Made by a program: the position numbers and the translations under genes
Shown: one piece after another, positions 48,288-56,876 of the stretch
Position numbering within the stretch: position 1 is the stretch's first letter
Layout of the letters: every line of letters begins with the position of its first letter
Notes under the pieces: model-generated
Database searches by the model: none
What the model was told of the DNA's origin: nothing
What the model saw: only the letters and a program-made list of their open reading frames with translations
Source of the DNA: a candidate division SR1 bacterium
GTDB taxonomy: Bacteria; Patescibacteriota; JACMRA01
DNA length: 64,000 bases
Reading direction: 5' to 3'
Assembly: GCA_014377045.1 (NCBI GenBank)
Contig: JACMQI010000005.1
Coordinates: 40,844-104,843, forward strand

Positions 48288-48316
48288 TTGACAACAAAAT
48301 ATTTTTAATTTAATAT
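48288..48316 (+). promoter_or_regulatory. strong promoter of the 83 aa protein gene
   Basis: TTGACA (48288-48293), a 17-nt spacer and TAATAT (48311-48316) lie 65 nt upstream of the ATG at 48381, giving a leader of about 55 nt with a canonical ribosome-binding site. Confidence 0.8.
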
Positions 48317-48367
48317 AAACTTAGTTAGTAAATATTCTAACTTTTCTTACAAAACTATACTATATTT

Positions 48368-48374
48368 GAGGTGA
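48368..48374 (+). promoter_or_regulatory. canonical Shine-Dalgarno site (unusual for this window)
   Basis: gaggtga ends 6 nt before the ATG at 48381. Most genes in this window have AT-only leaders without a visible SD, so this is one of the few genes with a textbook site and it fixes the start codon. Confidence 0.75.
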
Positions 48375-48380
48375 AATCTC

Positions 48381-48632
48381 ATGGGTTACGGTTCAGAAGC
48401 GCGTGAAGAATTAGCTGGTTGTAGTGATGATTCTTGGATGAAAAGCTTTGCTGCAAAAATGTGGAGCCAGACAGATACGTTCGATGCCGAAGCGGTAGAA
48501 AAAACTTCTCGTCGCTGTGATGCTATTGGAGTTGGGAAAGATCCTGATAGTGCTTATAAAGGTTCAAATCATTTCACTTCTGATTCTGGAACTGATAAAG
48601 GCGGTAATGAACAAAACTGGTTTAAAGACTAG
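48381..48632 (+). CDS. small soluble acidic protein, 83 aa, probably highly expressed
   Basis: The protein has no signal peptide or membrane helix. It contains two Cys ('ELAGCSDDSWMKSF', 'TSRRCDAIGVGKD'), a helical N-terminal half and a Gly/Ser/Asp-rich C-terminal half ('HFTSDSGTDKGGNEQNWF'). I do not recognise a family. Base composition is less AT-rich than its neighbours, with codons such as cgt and ggt, as in highly expressed genes. It is a monocistronic unit with a consensus promoter, an SD site and a downstream hairpin. Confidence 0.75.
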   Translation: MGYGSEAREELAGCSDDSWMKSFAAKMWSQTDTFDAEAVEKTSRRCDAIGVGKDPDSAYKGSNHFTSDSGTDKGGNEQNWFKD

Positions 48633-48649
48633 TACTCGGTAAAACTAAA

Positions 48650-48680
48650 GCCCCATTGCTAATAACTTTGGGGCCATTTA
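48650..48680 (+). terminator. probable weak terminator after the 83 aa gene
   Basis: A 6-bp stem (gcccca / tggggc) with a 13-nt loop begins 18 nt after the TAG; it is followed by catttaatt rather than a pure T-run. It is the only hairpin between the two genes. Confidence 0.5.
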
Positions 48681-48695
48681 ATTAGAATAAATTTT

Positions 48696-49196
48696 ATGGT
48701 AGATATTGGATTTAATATCATTTTAATAAGATCTTTAAAATATGATCTTAGGTTACGTTTATTGTATGATTGTTATAGGATGATTTTTCGAAGGCAAGTT
48801 TTCTTATACAATCAAAATATAAAAGGGCATATAACTCGATTAGGAGAAAGAGAAAACGATCAAGGCATACTGATTACATTTTTAAATTTTGAAGAAGAAA
48901 ATATTGAACCGTTAAAAAGTATTTTGTATGATATAAATCAAAACTGGCAAAATAAACTAACAAATGAAATTTTCAATGCTCATAAAACAATAATTTTAAA
49001 AAATCTTATTAAGGCTAACGAAAAGTTAGAGTTTAGAGCTTTATGGAATCGACAATTTAGAAACAAACCAGAAGTTTTAGATATACCCAAAAATATTGAA
49101 ACAATTGAAAAACTAAATATTGAAGACTTTATTGCATATTCAAGTATATTACTTTCTAATAGTGAAGTATATGTTAGTGATTTGCCAATATTATAA
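48696..49196 (+). CDS. possible M16 peptidase C-terminal-domain-only protein, 166 aa
   Basis: There is no zinc motif. The order of features resembles the C-terminal half of M16 peptidases: a helix and strand corresponding to 'LY-x-x-L-R' ('FLYNQNIKGHITRLGER'), an 'I-x-x-x-x-x-N-x-E-x-L-K' strand-helix ('FLNFEEENIEPLKSILYDIN'), a helix 'LTNEIFNAHKTIILKNLIKA' and a terminal 'NIEDFIAYSSILLSNSEVYV'. This is a pattern-level reading. The preceding N-terminal region is absent and the gene has its own start. It converges with lepA. Confidence 0.45.
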   Translation: MVDIGFNIILIRSLKYDLRLRLLYDCYRMIFRRQVFLYNQNIKGHITRLGERENDQGILITFLNFEEENIEPLKSILYDINQNWQNKLTNEIFNAHKTIILKNLIKANEKLEFRALWNRQFRNKPEVLDIPKNIETIEKLNIEDFIAYSSILLSNSEVYVSDLPIL

Positions 49197-49200
49197 TACT

Positions 49201-50418
49201 TCACTTCTTCAAAATATTCAAAAAAGCTGATTGTGGTATCTCGACATTTCCCACCATTTTCATACGTTTTTTACCTTTTGCTTGTTTTCTTAATAATTTC
49301 ATCCTACGTGTAGGATCGCCTCCATATAGCTTCGCTGTAACGTCTTTACGGTATGCCTTGATAGTCTCACGGGCTATCACTTTACTATTAATGGCTGCTT
49401 GTACAGCTATTTCAAACATTTGTTTTGGGATAAGTTCCGCTAATTTTTCACAGATATGGCGTCCTTTTTCTTCTGCTTGTTTACGATGCACCATGACTGA
49501 AAGGGGATCAACTATCTTACCATTTACCAAAATATCTACTTTGATGAGATCACCTTGCAAAAAACCTATTTGTTCATAGCTTAGGGTAGCAAAACCCTTT
49601 GTATTTGATTTGAGATCATCATAAAAGTCTAAAATCATCTCAGCAAGTGGTACACGACCAGTAATTTGGATTTGCCCTGCAGTCAAAAAACTCATATCTT
49701 CATAGATACCACGCTTACTGGTTATAAGATCGATAATATTTCCTACATAATTATCTGGTGCGAGGATTTCTACTTTGACCCAAGGTTCTAAAATACGCTC
49801 AACTTGAGTAGAGTCGGGTAGCTCTGCAGGGCTATGTATGATTTTTTCACTTCCATCATGCATCTCCAGCTTGTATTCTACAGATGGTGTTGTAACTACA
49901 AGATCTAAATCAAACTCCCGACTAAGGCGTTCTTGGACTATATCCATGTGTAAGAGCCCTAAAAAACCACAACGAAAGCCAAATCCGATAGCAGGAATAT
50001 TTTCGGCAATGTAGGATAGGGAAGCATCGTTTAGTTTGAGTTTAGCAATAGATTCTTTCAGCTTTGGGTAATCGTCGGCGTCGGTTGGAAAAAGACTCGC
50101 AAATACCATAGGGGTAACTTCTTTGTATCCTGGAAGTGCTAAAGATTGATCGTTAGTATCACAAATTGTATCACCTACTTTGACTTTTTCTAGTTCTTTA
50201 GAACCAGTAACAATATAGCCTACTTCTCCCGCCTCGAGTTTATTAATAGATTCCATGTTTGGACGAAAAACACCAACTTCGTTACATATGTACTTGGTAT
50301 TGGTTGCGAGTAAGTAAATAGGCTTATCTTTGCTTATTTCTCCTTTAAATAGGCGTACATATGCAACAACTCCGCGATGTTTGTCATAAAATGAGTCAAA
50401 AATAAGGGCCTGTAGCAT
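49201..50418 (-). CDS. lepA: elongation factor 4 (LepA) lacking the N-terminal GTPase domain
   Basis: The 405 aa protein matches LepA from the domain II start ('MLQALIFDSFYDKHRGVVAY') through domain III ('GFGFRCGFLGLLHMDIVQER'), domain V ('ILAPDNYVGNIIDLITSKRG') and the LepA-specific C-terminal domain ('KLYGGDPTRRMKLLRKQAKG'). Normal LepA is about 600 aa; the about 185-residue G domain (P-loop, switches, NKxD) is wholly absent. In-frame TAG codons lie about 33 nt upstream of the start and a different gene follows, so it is not a simple frameshift. The stop is TGA. The G domain may be encoded elsewhere, or the protein may have a GTP-independent role. Confidence 0.93.
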   Translation of the reverse strand: MLQALIFDSFYDKHRGVVAYVRLFKGEISKDKPIYLLATNTKYICNEVGVFRPNMESINKLEAGEVGYIVTGSKELEKVKVGDTICDTNDQSLALPGYKEVTPMVFASLFPTDADDYPKLKESIAKLKLNDASLSYIAENIPAIGFGFRCGFLGLLHMDIVQERLSREFDLDLVVTTPSVEYKLEMHDGSEKIIHSPAELPDSTQVERILEPWVKVEILAPDNYVGNIIDLITSKRGIYEDMSFLTAGQIQITGRVPLAEMILDFYDDLKSNTKGFATLSYEQIGFLQGDLIKVDILVNGKIVDPLSVMVHRKQAEEKGRHICEKLAELIPKQMFEIAVQAAINSKVIARETIKAYRKDVTAKLYGGDPTRRMKLLRKQAKGKKRMKMVGNVEIPQSAFLNILKK

Positions 50419-50473
50419 ATAAATATTGATAATTACAATATTATGCTACTAGGCAGTGTTCATTTAGTCAAGA

Positions 50474-50653
50474 CTAATCTGGATAATTTACTTTAATTCC
50501 AACTGGAAAATCTGCATGCTGAATTACTTGAAAAACTACGTATTGATTCAAGCCTTCAGCTTCAAAAGACGCTGATTTTGAATCAATTAGATGTTTTACA
50601 ATTTGATCGACACTTAGTTTTTGAAAATCAATTATCGAAACTTGATTAGTCAT
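50474..50653 (-). CDS. small hypothetical protein, 59 aa
   Basis: Soluble protein with a helix 'QKLSVDQIVKHLIDSKSASF' and a β-like C-terminal part ('YVVFQVIQHADFPVGIKVNY'). There is no known family. The ATG at 50653 is preferred to one 24 nt upstream. It lies just upstream of lepA on the same strand. Confidence 0.45.
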   Translation of the reverse strand: MTNQVSIIDFQKLSVDQIVKHLIDSKSASFEAEGLNQYVVFQVIQHADFPVGIKVNYPD

Positions 50654-50719
50654 TTTAGATTTCCTAGTATAGGACAACTATAAATTAATAGCACACAATT
50701 TATAGCTAGTCAAGTAACT

Positions 50720-51187
50720 TCAGATTAATCCAATTATTCTAAGGAACTGATGAACTACATTTTTTCTTTGTATATTGGGTAAATAGGGAATATTATCACT
50801 AATGTACAGTATAAACTCTTTAATTCCTGGCTGCTTTTCTTTAAAATAAAAATACAAAAATTGTTGTGTTACATCTGTAGTTTGAACTATAATCTCAGTC
50901 ATATCACCTAAATCGACCATTGTCCATCCTATACAATCGTCCCATTTAGTTTTGCTGCCATCAAATATAAAAGAAAAATTATTCATTTCTATAAGTATAT
51001 TTTTTGGTTTACGTGATAAAATAATAAAACTAACGATACCAGAAACAAGTAACACAAGAGCAATAAAGAAGTTTTTATAAAAGAAAAAACTGATAATCGA
51101 AATGAAGCTAGAAACGCCTAAGACATAGTAGAGCTTCGGGCTTTCATTTAAATCTTTATATTTGGATAATGCATTTATTCTAAACAT
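50720..51187 (-). CDS. two-helix membrane protein, 155 aa
   Basis: Two adjacent membrane helices (about residues 20-40 and 44-62) form a hairpin and are followed by a soluble β-rich domain ('NNFSFIFDGSKTKWDDCIGW', then a β segment and 'FLYFYFKEKQPGIKEFILYI'). The layout resembles YcxB-like or PH-like membrane proteins; I cannot assign it. Its start overlaps the start of the divergent 340 aa gene. Confidence 0.55.
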   Translation of the reverse strand: MFRINALSKYKDLNESPKLYYVLGVSSFISIISFFFYKNFFIALVLLVSGIVSFIILSRKPKNILIEMNNFSFIFDGSKTKWDDCIGWTMVDLGDMTEIIVQTTDVTQQFLYFYFKEKQPGIKEFILYISDNIPYLPNIQRKNVVHQFLRIIGLI

Positions 51188-52184
51188 GATAACTAATAGT
51201 ATATATCATAACTTATTTTTTGTAAAAAATATTTTCGCTTATTTTGATAAATATAAGATATTTTTGACCATATTTGATTTTAAAGGTATACTTTACTTAT
51301 CAAATATTATATTCCAAGTGCTACAAAAAACTATTAATCTCCAATCAGCCACAAGCCTTAAAAACAGTATATCACTAAAATTAGGCTTAGAACTGTGGCA
51401 ACTATTTACTGCATTAGCGGTCATTTTTTCTTTAACTAGTACGATGATGTGGCTTGGACTCGTCAATCCAAGAAATATGATTGATCAAGTAAATCAAGTG
51501 GATCGAGCAAAAGCTTTTGTGTACAATCAGTATCAACAAAATCCTGCAGAGCTTGATAAAATTGAGATTAGTCAAAGTATTTTTGATTTGACCACCTGTA
51601 CTGTGAAGCAAAATGACGATAATACAAAAAACTATAAAAAAATTAGAGATATTACAGACAATGCAAAAATAAATGTTAGAAATGAACTTGAAAAAATAAA
51701 TAAAAATCCTTCTATATTTCAAACAGACACAAATATATCAAAAACTTACATTAGCTATATCAATATTTTAAATAGCACTAATATAAACATAGATAAGCTT
51801 GAAAATTTTCAAATTAAAAAATCAGATTTTTTGAATAAAACATTATTATTATGTCAAGATAATGACGGTGTTATAACCAAAAAAGAGATTGTAGACGCAA
51901 TACATGAGATGGAAATTTTAGATTTAAATAATAAAACTACTGAGCAACTAATTTCATTAAAAAACAAGATCGCTAGCTCAAATGTAGATAATTCTAGTAA
52001 AATAATATCATATTTGCCTGAGATTAATGCTATTCAGCTAACAGTTAAAAATACGCTAAGCTCGACTAAAACTAGCATAGCGGAATTCGAAAATAATATA
52101 AAAAAAGTGGAAACCTGGGAAAAAAGAATGGAAAGGCAAAATCCAAATATAAACTTTAAATCTCTTTATATTTATGATGCATAA
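51162..52184 (+). CDS. hypothetical protein with one or two membrane helices and coiled coil, 340 aa
   Basis: A hydrophobic helix lies at about residues 83-100, followed by a long Asn/Lys-rich helical region (about 105-335) with coiled-coil-like spacing. The first 60 residues overlap the divergent gene start and may be untranslated; a start at the ATG at 51186 or later is possible. There is no family. It overlaps the next gene by 11 nt, so the two are translationally coupled. Confidence 0.5.
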   Translation: MDNAFILNMITNSIYHNLFFVKNIFAYFDKYKIFLTIFDFKGILYLSNIIFQVLQKTINLQSATSLKNSISLKLGLELWQLFTALAVIFSLTSTMMWLGLVNPRNMIDQVNQVDRAKAFVYNQYQQNPAELDKIEISQSIFDLTTCTVKQNDDNTKNYKKIRDITDNAKINVRNELEKINKNPSIFQTDTNISKTYISYINILNSTNINIDKLENFQIKKSDFLNKTLLLCQDNDGVITKKEIVDAIHEMEILDLNNKTTEQLISLKNKIASSNVDNSSKIISYLPEINAIQLTVKNTLSSTKTSIAEFENNIKKVETWEKRMERQNPNINFKSLYIYDA

Positions 52185-52458
52185 GTTCGAAATATCCTTA
52201 TTTTATGTTTATTGGCATAAGCTACAAACATTTTTTTTGTACGCCGGGCCACTTCTTAGTTTCTTTGAGTTAATTAAAGTAGAGATATTTCGACAAACAC
52301 AAAACTCATCTTGGCTTTTATGGTTAACATTTGCTTTGATGAGTGCTGGTAGTGTTATCTACGGGATGCATAAAAAAAACCTTGTATATACTATAAATAA
52401 TTTTGTAAATTTGTTGATTTGTATAGCCATCGTGTCTGTGCTTATACTTGGATTATAA
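52174..52458 (+). CDS. small membrane protein, 94 aa
   Basis: Three membrane helices (about residues 15-35, 45-62 and 72-92), with 'GPLLSFFELIKVEIFRQTQN' between the first two. It is not recognised. Its start overlaps the end of the preceding 340 aa gene by 11 nt, and serS follows after 71 nt. Confidence 0.5.
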   Translation: MMHKFEISLFYVYWHKLQTFFLYAGPLLSFFELIKVEIFRQTQNSSWLLWLTFALMSAGSVIYGMHKKNLVYTINNFVNLLICIAIVSVLILGL

Positions 52459-52529
52459 TTTATCGTCTTAATACTTCTTGACGAAAACAAGTAATAAATT
52501 CATGTTGGTCTATATAAACTTACTAATAT

Positions 52530-53786
52530 ATGATTGATATCAAGCATCTAGTCGAAAATCCAAATATATATGCTTTAGAGTTACAAAAAAGATATAAAGA
52601 CGATACTCTTGCATATAAAATAAAAGATGAATATGAGTCATGGAAAAGTAAACAGAAGGATTTAGAAACATTAAGACAAAAGAAAAACGATTTTAATACA
52701 GCTATTACAAAGTTATCTCCAATAGAAAAAATGAGGTCCATAGGTGAAATGAAGCTTGTAAGCGAGCAAATAAGAGGTTTAGAGTCTGAAGCGCGAGAAC
52801 TAAAAGAAAACTTTGAATCGTTATTGGTGCTTATTCCTAATTTAACTTGGGAAAGAATACCTGTAGGTCCTAATGATGATTCGAATGTAGAAACTGGCAT
52901 TTTTGGATCCGCTTCTAATTTTGATTTTGATCCTTTAAACTATTATGATTTACCAATCTTTAAGCGTGATTACCTTAGTGAAAAAGGTGTAGAGGCTTCT
53001 GGATTTCGTGGTTTTTATATTCGGGGTGAGCTGGCCCGACTACAACAAGTTTTATTTTCGTGGACTCTTGAAAGGCTTATAAATAAAGACTTTGAATTTA
53101 TAATTCCTCCAATTTTTGTCAACGAAGAAGTGCTTACAGGTACAGGATTTTTCCCTACAGGAAGAGATGATGTGTATGATGTAAAAGATAGTGACAAAAC
53201 AAGATTTTTACCAGGTACATCTGAAGCTGCATTGATGTTTTTACATGCTGATGAAACTTTAGATTTGAGTTCTCCAAAAAAATTAACTGCATGGACAAGG
53301 TGTTTTCGAAAAGAAGCGGGGGCATATGGTAAAGATACTAAGGGAGGTATTCGTGTTACTCAATTTGAAAAAATAGAGACAGTGTATTTATGTGATCCTA
53401 GAGACAGTATTCGTCTATTCGAGGAAATGAAAGAGGTTTTTATGGAAACGGTAGACTTGTTAGGTCTGTATTATCATACTTTAGAGGTTAGTACGGGAGA
53501 TATACCACTTAAAAATCATCGCCAAGTAGACATCGAGGCTTGGTTTCCAGCACAAAAAGCATTTAGAGAGGTTTGTTCAGCTAGTAATTGCACAGATTAT
53601 CAAACTCGTACTTTAGGTATAAAATCAAATATAGATGGTAATCCTGTAATAGCACATTCATTAAATTGTACAGGTATGGTAAATCGAGTGTTGTTTGCTA
53701 TGTTAGAACAATTTCAAGAAAAGAACAGTAAGGTAAAAATACCAAAAGTATTACAAGAAAAATTTGGAAAAGAGTACCTTGAATAA
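52530..53786 (+). CDS. serS: seryl-tRNA synthetase
   Basis: The 418 aa class II enzyme has the N-terminal tRNA-binding coiled coil (about residues 25-100) and the catalytic core with motif 2 'RCFRKEAGAYGKDTKGGIRV', 'TQFEKIETVYLCDP' and motif 3 'HSLNCTGMVNRVLFAMLEQF'. 'CSASNCTDYQTRTLGIK' is the typical Ser-recognition segment. It charges tRNA(Ser). Start and length are as expected. Confidence 0.96.
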   Translation: MIDIKHLVENPNIYALELQKRYKDDTLAYKIKDEYESWKSKQKDLETLRQKKNDFNTAITKLSPIEKMRSIGEMKLVSEQIRGLESEARELKENFESLLVLIPNLTWERIPVGPNDDSNVETGIFGSASNFDFDPLNYYDLPIFKRDYLSEKGVEASGFRGFYIRGELARLQQVLFSWTLERLINKDFEFIIPPIFVNEEVLTGTGFFPTGRDDVYDVKDSDKTRFLPGTSEAALMFLHADETLDLSSPKKLTAWTRCFRKEAGAYGKDTKGGIRVTQFEKIETVYLCDPRDSIRLFEEMKEVFMETVDLLGLYYHTLEVSTGDIPLKNHRQVDIEAWFPAQKAFREVCSASNCTDYQTRTLGIKSNIDGNPVIAHSLNCTGMVNRVLFAMLEQFQEKNSKVKIPKVLQEKFGKEYLE

Positions 53787-54021
53787 CTTATTCAAAAAAA
53801 CATTTTATACCATAATAAAATTAATCCACTGTCTATTTTATTTCATTTTATCAGAGTTTTATATATTTCTTGATTTTTTCTTTACAACTTATTACTTATA
53901 AGATATACTTAAATTAAGCACTAAAGATTGTGTTTTTATAAACTTCTGTGCCTCTTTTCTGTTACATTATTTTTCAGTTTGTAATTATAAAACTGTAAAC
54001 AAAAACAAAATATTATAATAT

Positions 54022-55470
54022 ATGAATACTCATAAAATCTCACGCTATGCGTCAATGTTTGCCACAGTTGGTTTAATTGCTACCACAGCTTTAGTATTAC
54101 CTGCTAAAGCTCAAAGCACTACAAACGCTTCACTTCAAGTAAATGGAGGAGTTATTTCTATCTATGCTGGTGATACAGTTCAAGACAATGATATTTGTTC
54201 TCCTTCCGATATATCCGCAGGTACTGTAGTTGAAGGTGTTACTTGTAATACAACTGAAAACTCTATAGCACTTCCTTCTATTGGAATTAAATCTACAAGA
54301 CAAAATCCATATACAAATTTAAATGATATTATTGTAGATGATCTTCGTGGTCAAGCAACTTCTTTATACACAGTAACTGCAGAGTTTAACGATTTCGTAG
54401 ACAATGTAGATAATACTAAAATGGTTCAACTTGGTTCAAACCCTGATGCTGCTACAGGATTAGATCTTGGACTTGTCACTTCTATCTCTATTTCTGGTAA
54501 CGTGCACAGCGCAACTGTTACAACAGGAGGAACAGGTTATTCAAATTACCCTGTCGTAAATATTACAGGCGGAGCAGGTTCAGGTGCTACAGCTACAGCT
54601 ACAGTCGCTTCTGGTGTTATAACTGGAATTAACATCACTAATCCAGGTTCAGGCTATACATCCATTCCAACTATTATTATTTCTGATTCTACAGGAACAG
54701 GTGCTACAGCTACAGCTGTTTTGACCTCTGGAGGAACAGGCTACACATCTGCCCCTACAATTGCCATTACAGGCGGAGCAGGTTCAGGTGCTACAGCTAC
54801 AGCTACAGTCGCTTCTGGTGTTATAACTTCTATAAATATTACAAACCCAGGAACAGGCTATACATCTGCTCCAACAATCAGTGTTACTGGTGGATCTGGA
54901 ACAGGCGCAAAAGCTACCTCTGCAATTATCTCTGCAGCTGACAACCTATCTACTGGAACTGTAAATAATGTAACTGTTTCTGCAGGCGGAACTGGCTACA
55001 CATCAGCTCCTTCAGTTTTATTCACAGGCGGAGCAGGTTCAGGTGCTACAGGTATTGCTATACTTACATCAGGCGCTGTAACTTCTGTTAAAGTAACTAA
55101 TCCAGGTTCAGGCTACACATCAGCTCCTTCAGTTTCATTCACAGGTGGAGCAGGTTCAGGTGCTGCAGCTTCAGCAAGTGTTACTGCTGCAGGAAGTGCT
55201 GAAAACAGTATTTTTATTACTGCAGATCCTTCAGTTGCGACTGTAAAAGCTATATATCCTAATAGTCTTTCAGCTACCGGATTTTCATATGGTCCTCGCA
55301 GTTTAGTAATTTCTAAGTCAACTCAATACACACTATTTACAACTGGTTCTACTCCTCACGCTACAGGTAGATTTGGTTTAAATGGAATGAGATATGGTCT
55401 TAGAGTTCCTGCATATGTACAAGCTGGTGACTATCGATCATCTATTATTCAGACAGTAACTGTTGGATAA
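54022..55470 (+). CDS. secreted protein with tandem GGxGYxSAP repeats
   Basis: The 482 aa protein has a signal peptide ending 'LPAKA' (residue 30), a globular part (31-165), about nine degenerate repeats (about 169-390) of the type 'GGTGYTSAPTIAITGGAGSG' with 'TNPGSGYTSAP' variants, and a C-terminal domain rich in Tyr/Gly ('FGLNGMRYGLRVPAYVQAG'). The repeats have the regular Gly/Thr pattern of β-solenoid or fibre proteins. There is no C-terminal anchor. It heads the surface cluster with the DUF916-like protein and the RTGG-anchored protein, but has its own terminator at 55.5 kb. Confidence 0.85.
   Translation: MNTHKISRYASMFATVGLIATTALVLPAKAQSTTNASLQVNGGVISIYAGDTVQDNDICSPSDISAGTVVEGVTCNTTENSIALPSIGIKSTRQNPYTNLNDIIVDDLRGQATSLYTVTAEFNDFVDNVDNTKMVQLGSNPDAATGLDLGLVTSISISGNVHSATVTTGGTGYSNYPVVNITGGAGSGATATATVASGVITGINITNPGSGYTSIPTIIISDSTGTGATATAVLTSGGTGYTSAPTIAITGGAGSGATATATVASGVITSINITNPGTGYTSAPTISVTGGSGTGAKATSAIISAADNLSTGTVNNVTVSAGGTGYTSAPSVLFTGGAGSGATGIAILTSGAVTSVKVTNPGSGYTSAPSVSFTGGAGSGAAASASVTAAGSAENSIFITADPSVATVKAIYPNSLSATGFSYGPRSLVISKSTQYTLFTTGSTPHATGRFGLNGMRYGLRVPAYVQAGDYRSSIIQTVTVG
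54526..55190 (+). repeat. degenerate tandem repeats inside the secreted fibre-like protein
   Basis: Units of about 60-70 nt encode G-G-x-G-Y-T-S-A-P followed by a strand and 'GGAGSGATA'. Copies share stretches such as acaggcggagcaggttcagg. Recombination between near-identical copies could change repeat number. Confidence 0.85.
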
Positions 55471-55490
55471 AATTTATCAATTACATTAAG

Positions 55491-55523
55491 ATGCCTTACT
55501 TTGCAGTAGGGTATTCTTTTTTC
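55491..55523 (+). terminator. Rho-independent terminator after the repeat protein
   Basis: A 10-bp stem (atgccttact / agtagggtat with two G-T pairs) with the loop ttgc is followed by tcttttttc, 21 nt after the stop of the repeat protein gene. Confidence 0.85.
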
Positions 55524-55700
55524 TATATTCTTTATTTTTAAATTTTAGGAAAATAAATGCAATGTGACTGATTGATATTTAGTATTTTATTATGACACTT
55601 TGCCTTTATTTGAAAACAAAAATAGTAATTTTAAAATTTAACCTATTGACAACTTTTACTAATAAGTTATTTACTATTTGTAAACAATAACTTCTTTTTT

Positions 55701-56858
55701 ATGAAAAATATTTTTGCAAAGTACTCACATATATTACTAATAATTCTAACTATAAATATATTAGCAACTGTTTCAATAGCATTTAGTGCTCCTGCATTTG
55801 CAGCTGGACTAGAACCATTTAATGCAGATAAATCAAATCCTGATTCATTGCGATTTATATTTAATGTCAAAGCTGGAGAGAGTGTTGAAGATGCTGCAAG
55901 AGTAACAAACAATACAAATCAACCAGTGAATGTAGAAGTGCTTGGAAGAGACGGTGAAATTACTTCTGATGGACAATTAACAGTTACCTCTAACTCTTTA
56001 GAAAACCAAAAATCTGGCAAATGGATTCAATTGGATCAAACCAAATATACAGTTGCTGCAAGTTCAAATATTAAAGTTCCTTTTAAAGTAGCGGTACCTG
56101 CTAACACTCCATCAGGAGAGTACTATGCTGGATTATCAGTAATTGAGCTAGGTGATACAAATGATACAACATCTGGTAATGTAACAGTCAAAACAAGATT
56201 AGCAGTAAAAGTATTTATCACAGTACAAGGTGATTTAAATGCAAAAACTAGTGTTAAATCTTTAAATATAATTGATCCAAAAGATACAGACTATAATATA
56301 GAACGTGCCAAATATGGTAAAATCGGTAAAGATGACATGTTTGTAAATTATGAAGCAGAAAATCTAGGAAATCTATTTTTAAAACTTAATACAAAATATA
56401 AAGTAACACTTCCTGGTGGTGCTGTGAAAGAGTTCTCTAACGATCAAGATTTATCACCAAACAACGGATCTAAAAAATACTATCTTGAAACTGGGATTCC
56501 TTTCCAAGTAGGTAAAATAAAAGTCGAGATGACGTATGATGCTAAACCTACTAATTCAATAAAATCTGGATCAAATCTCAAATCAGAAAATGTTACAGGA
56601 ACATTAGTTGATGAAATTGATATTACTCAAACTGATTTAGATAATTTTGCACAATCCAGAGCAACTCAGATCCAAGCAAATACGAGTGTACCGTCTACAA
56701 GTAAACCAGAACCAGTCGAAGTAAAAATTACCCAAGAAAGTCCAACTAATAAATTATTTCTTGGTACAATAATAGCTCTTTTAGTCGGAATAATAGTAAT
56801 TCAACTTTATACATTTGTGAAAAAAAATAAGGGTGCTAATAAAAATACAGAAAAATAG
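55701..56858 (+). CDS. DUF916-like (WxL-associated) surface protein with C-terminal membrane anchor
   Basis: The 385 aa protein has a signal peptide ending 'APAFAAG' (about residue 35), an Ig-like domain of the DUF916 kind ('FIFNVKAGESVEDAARVTNN', 'NVEVLGRDGEITSDGQLTV', 'VPANTPSGEYYAGLSVIEL', with a third strand around 'VKTRLAVKVFITVQG'), then a less conserved domain and a C-terminal membrane helix (about 353-375) with a Lys-rich tail. DUF916 proteins bind WxL proteins and the cell surface in Firmicutes (established); here the partner may be the next gene. Confidence 0.8.
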   Translation: MKNIFAKYSHILLIILTINILATVSIAFSAPAFAAGLEPFNADKSNPDSLRFIFNVKAGESVEDAARVTNNTNQPVNVEVLGRDGEITSDGQLTVTSNSLENQKSGKWIQLDQTKYTVAASSNIKVPFKVAVPANTPSGEYYAGLSVIELGDTNDTTSGNVTVKTRLAVKVFITVQGDLNAKTSVKSLNIIDPKDTDYNIERAKYGKIGKDDMFVNYEAENLGNLFLKLNTKYKVTLPGGAVKEFSNDQDLSPNNGSKKYYLETGIPFQVGKIKVEMTYDAKPTNSIKSGSNLKSENVTGTLVDEIDITQTDLDNFAQSRATQIQANTSVPSTSKPEPVEVKITQESPTNKLFLGTIIALLVGIIVIQLYTFVKKNKGANKNTEK

Positions 56859-56876
56859 CTCTGGTCATGTAAGATT

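Noticed and set aside
54526..55190. CRISPR-like or non-coding repeat array
   Set aside because: The repeats are in frame inside a signal-peptide protein, have no unique spacers of constant length, and no cas genes are present.
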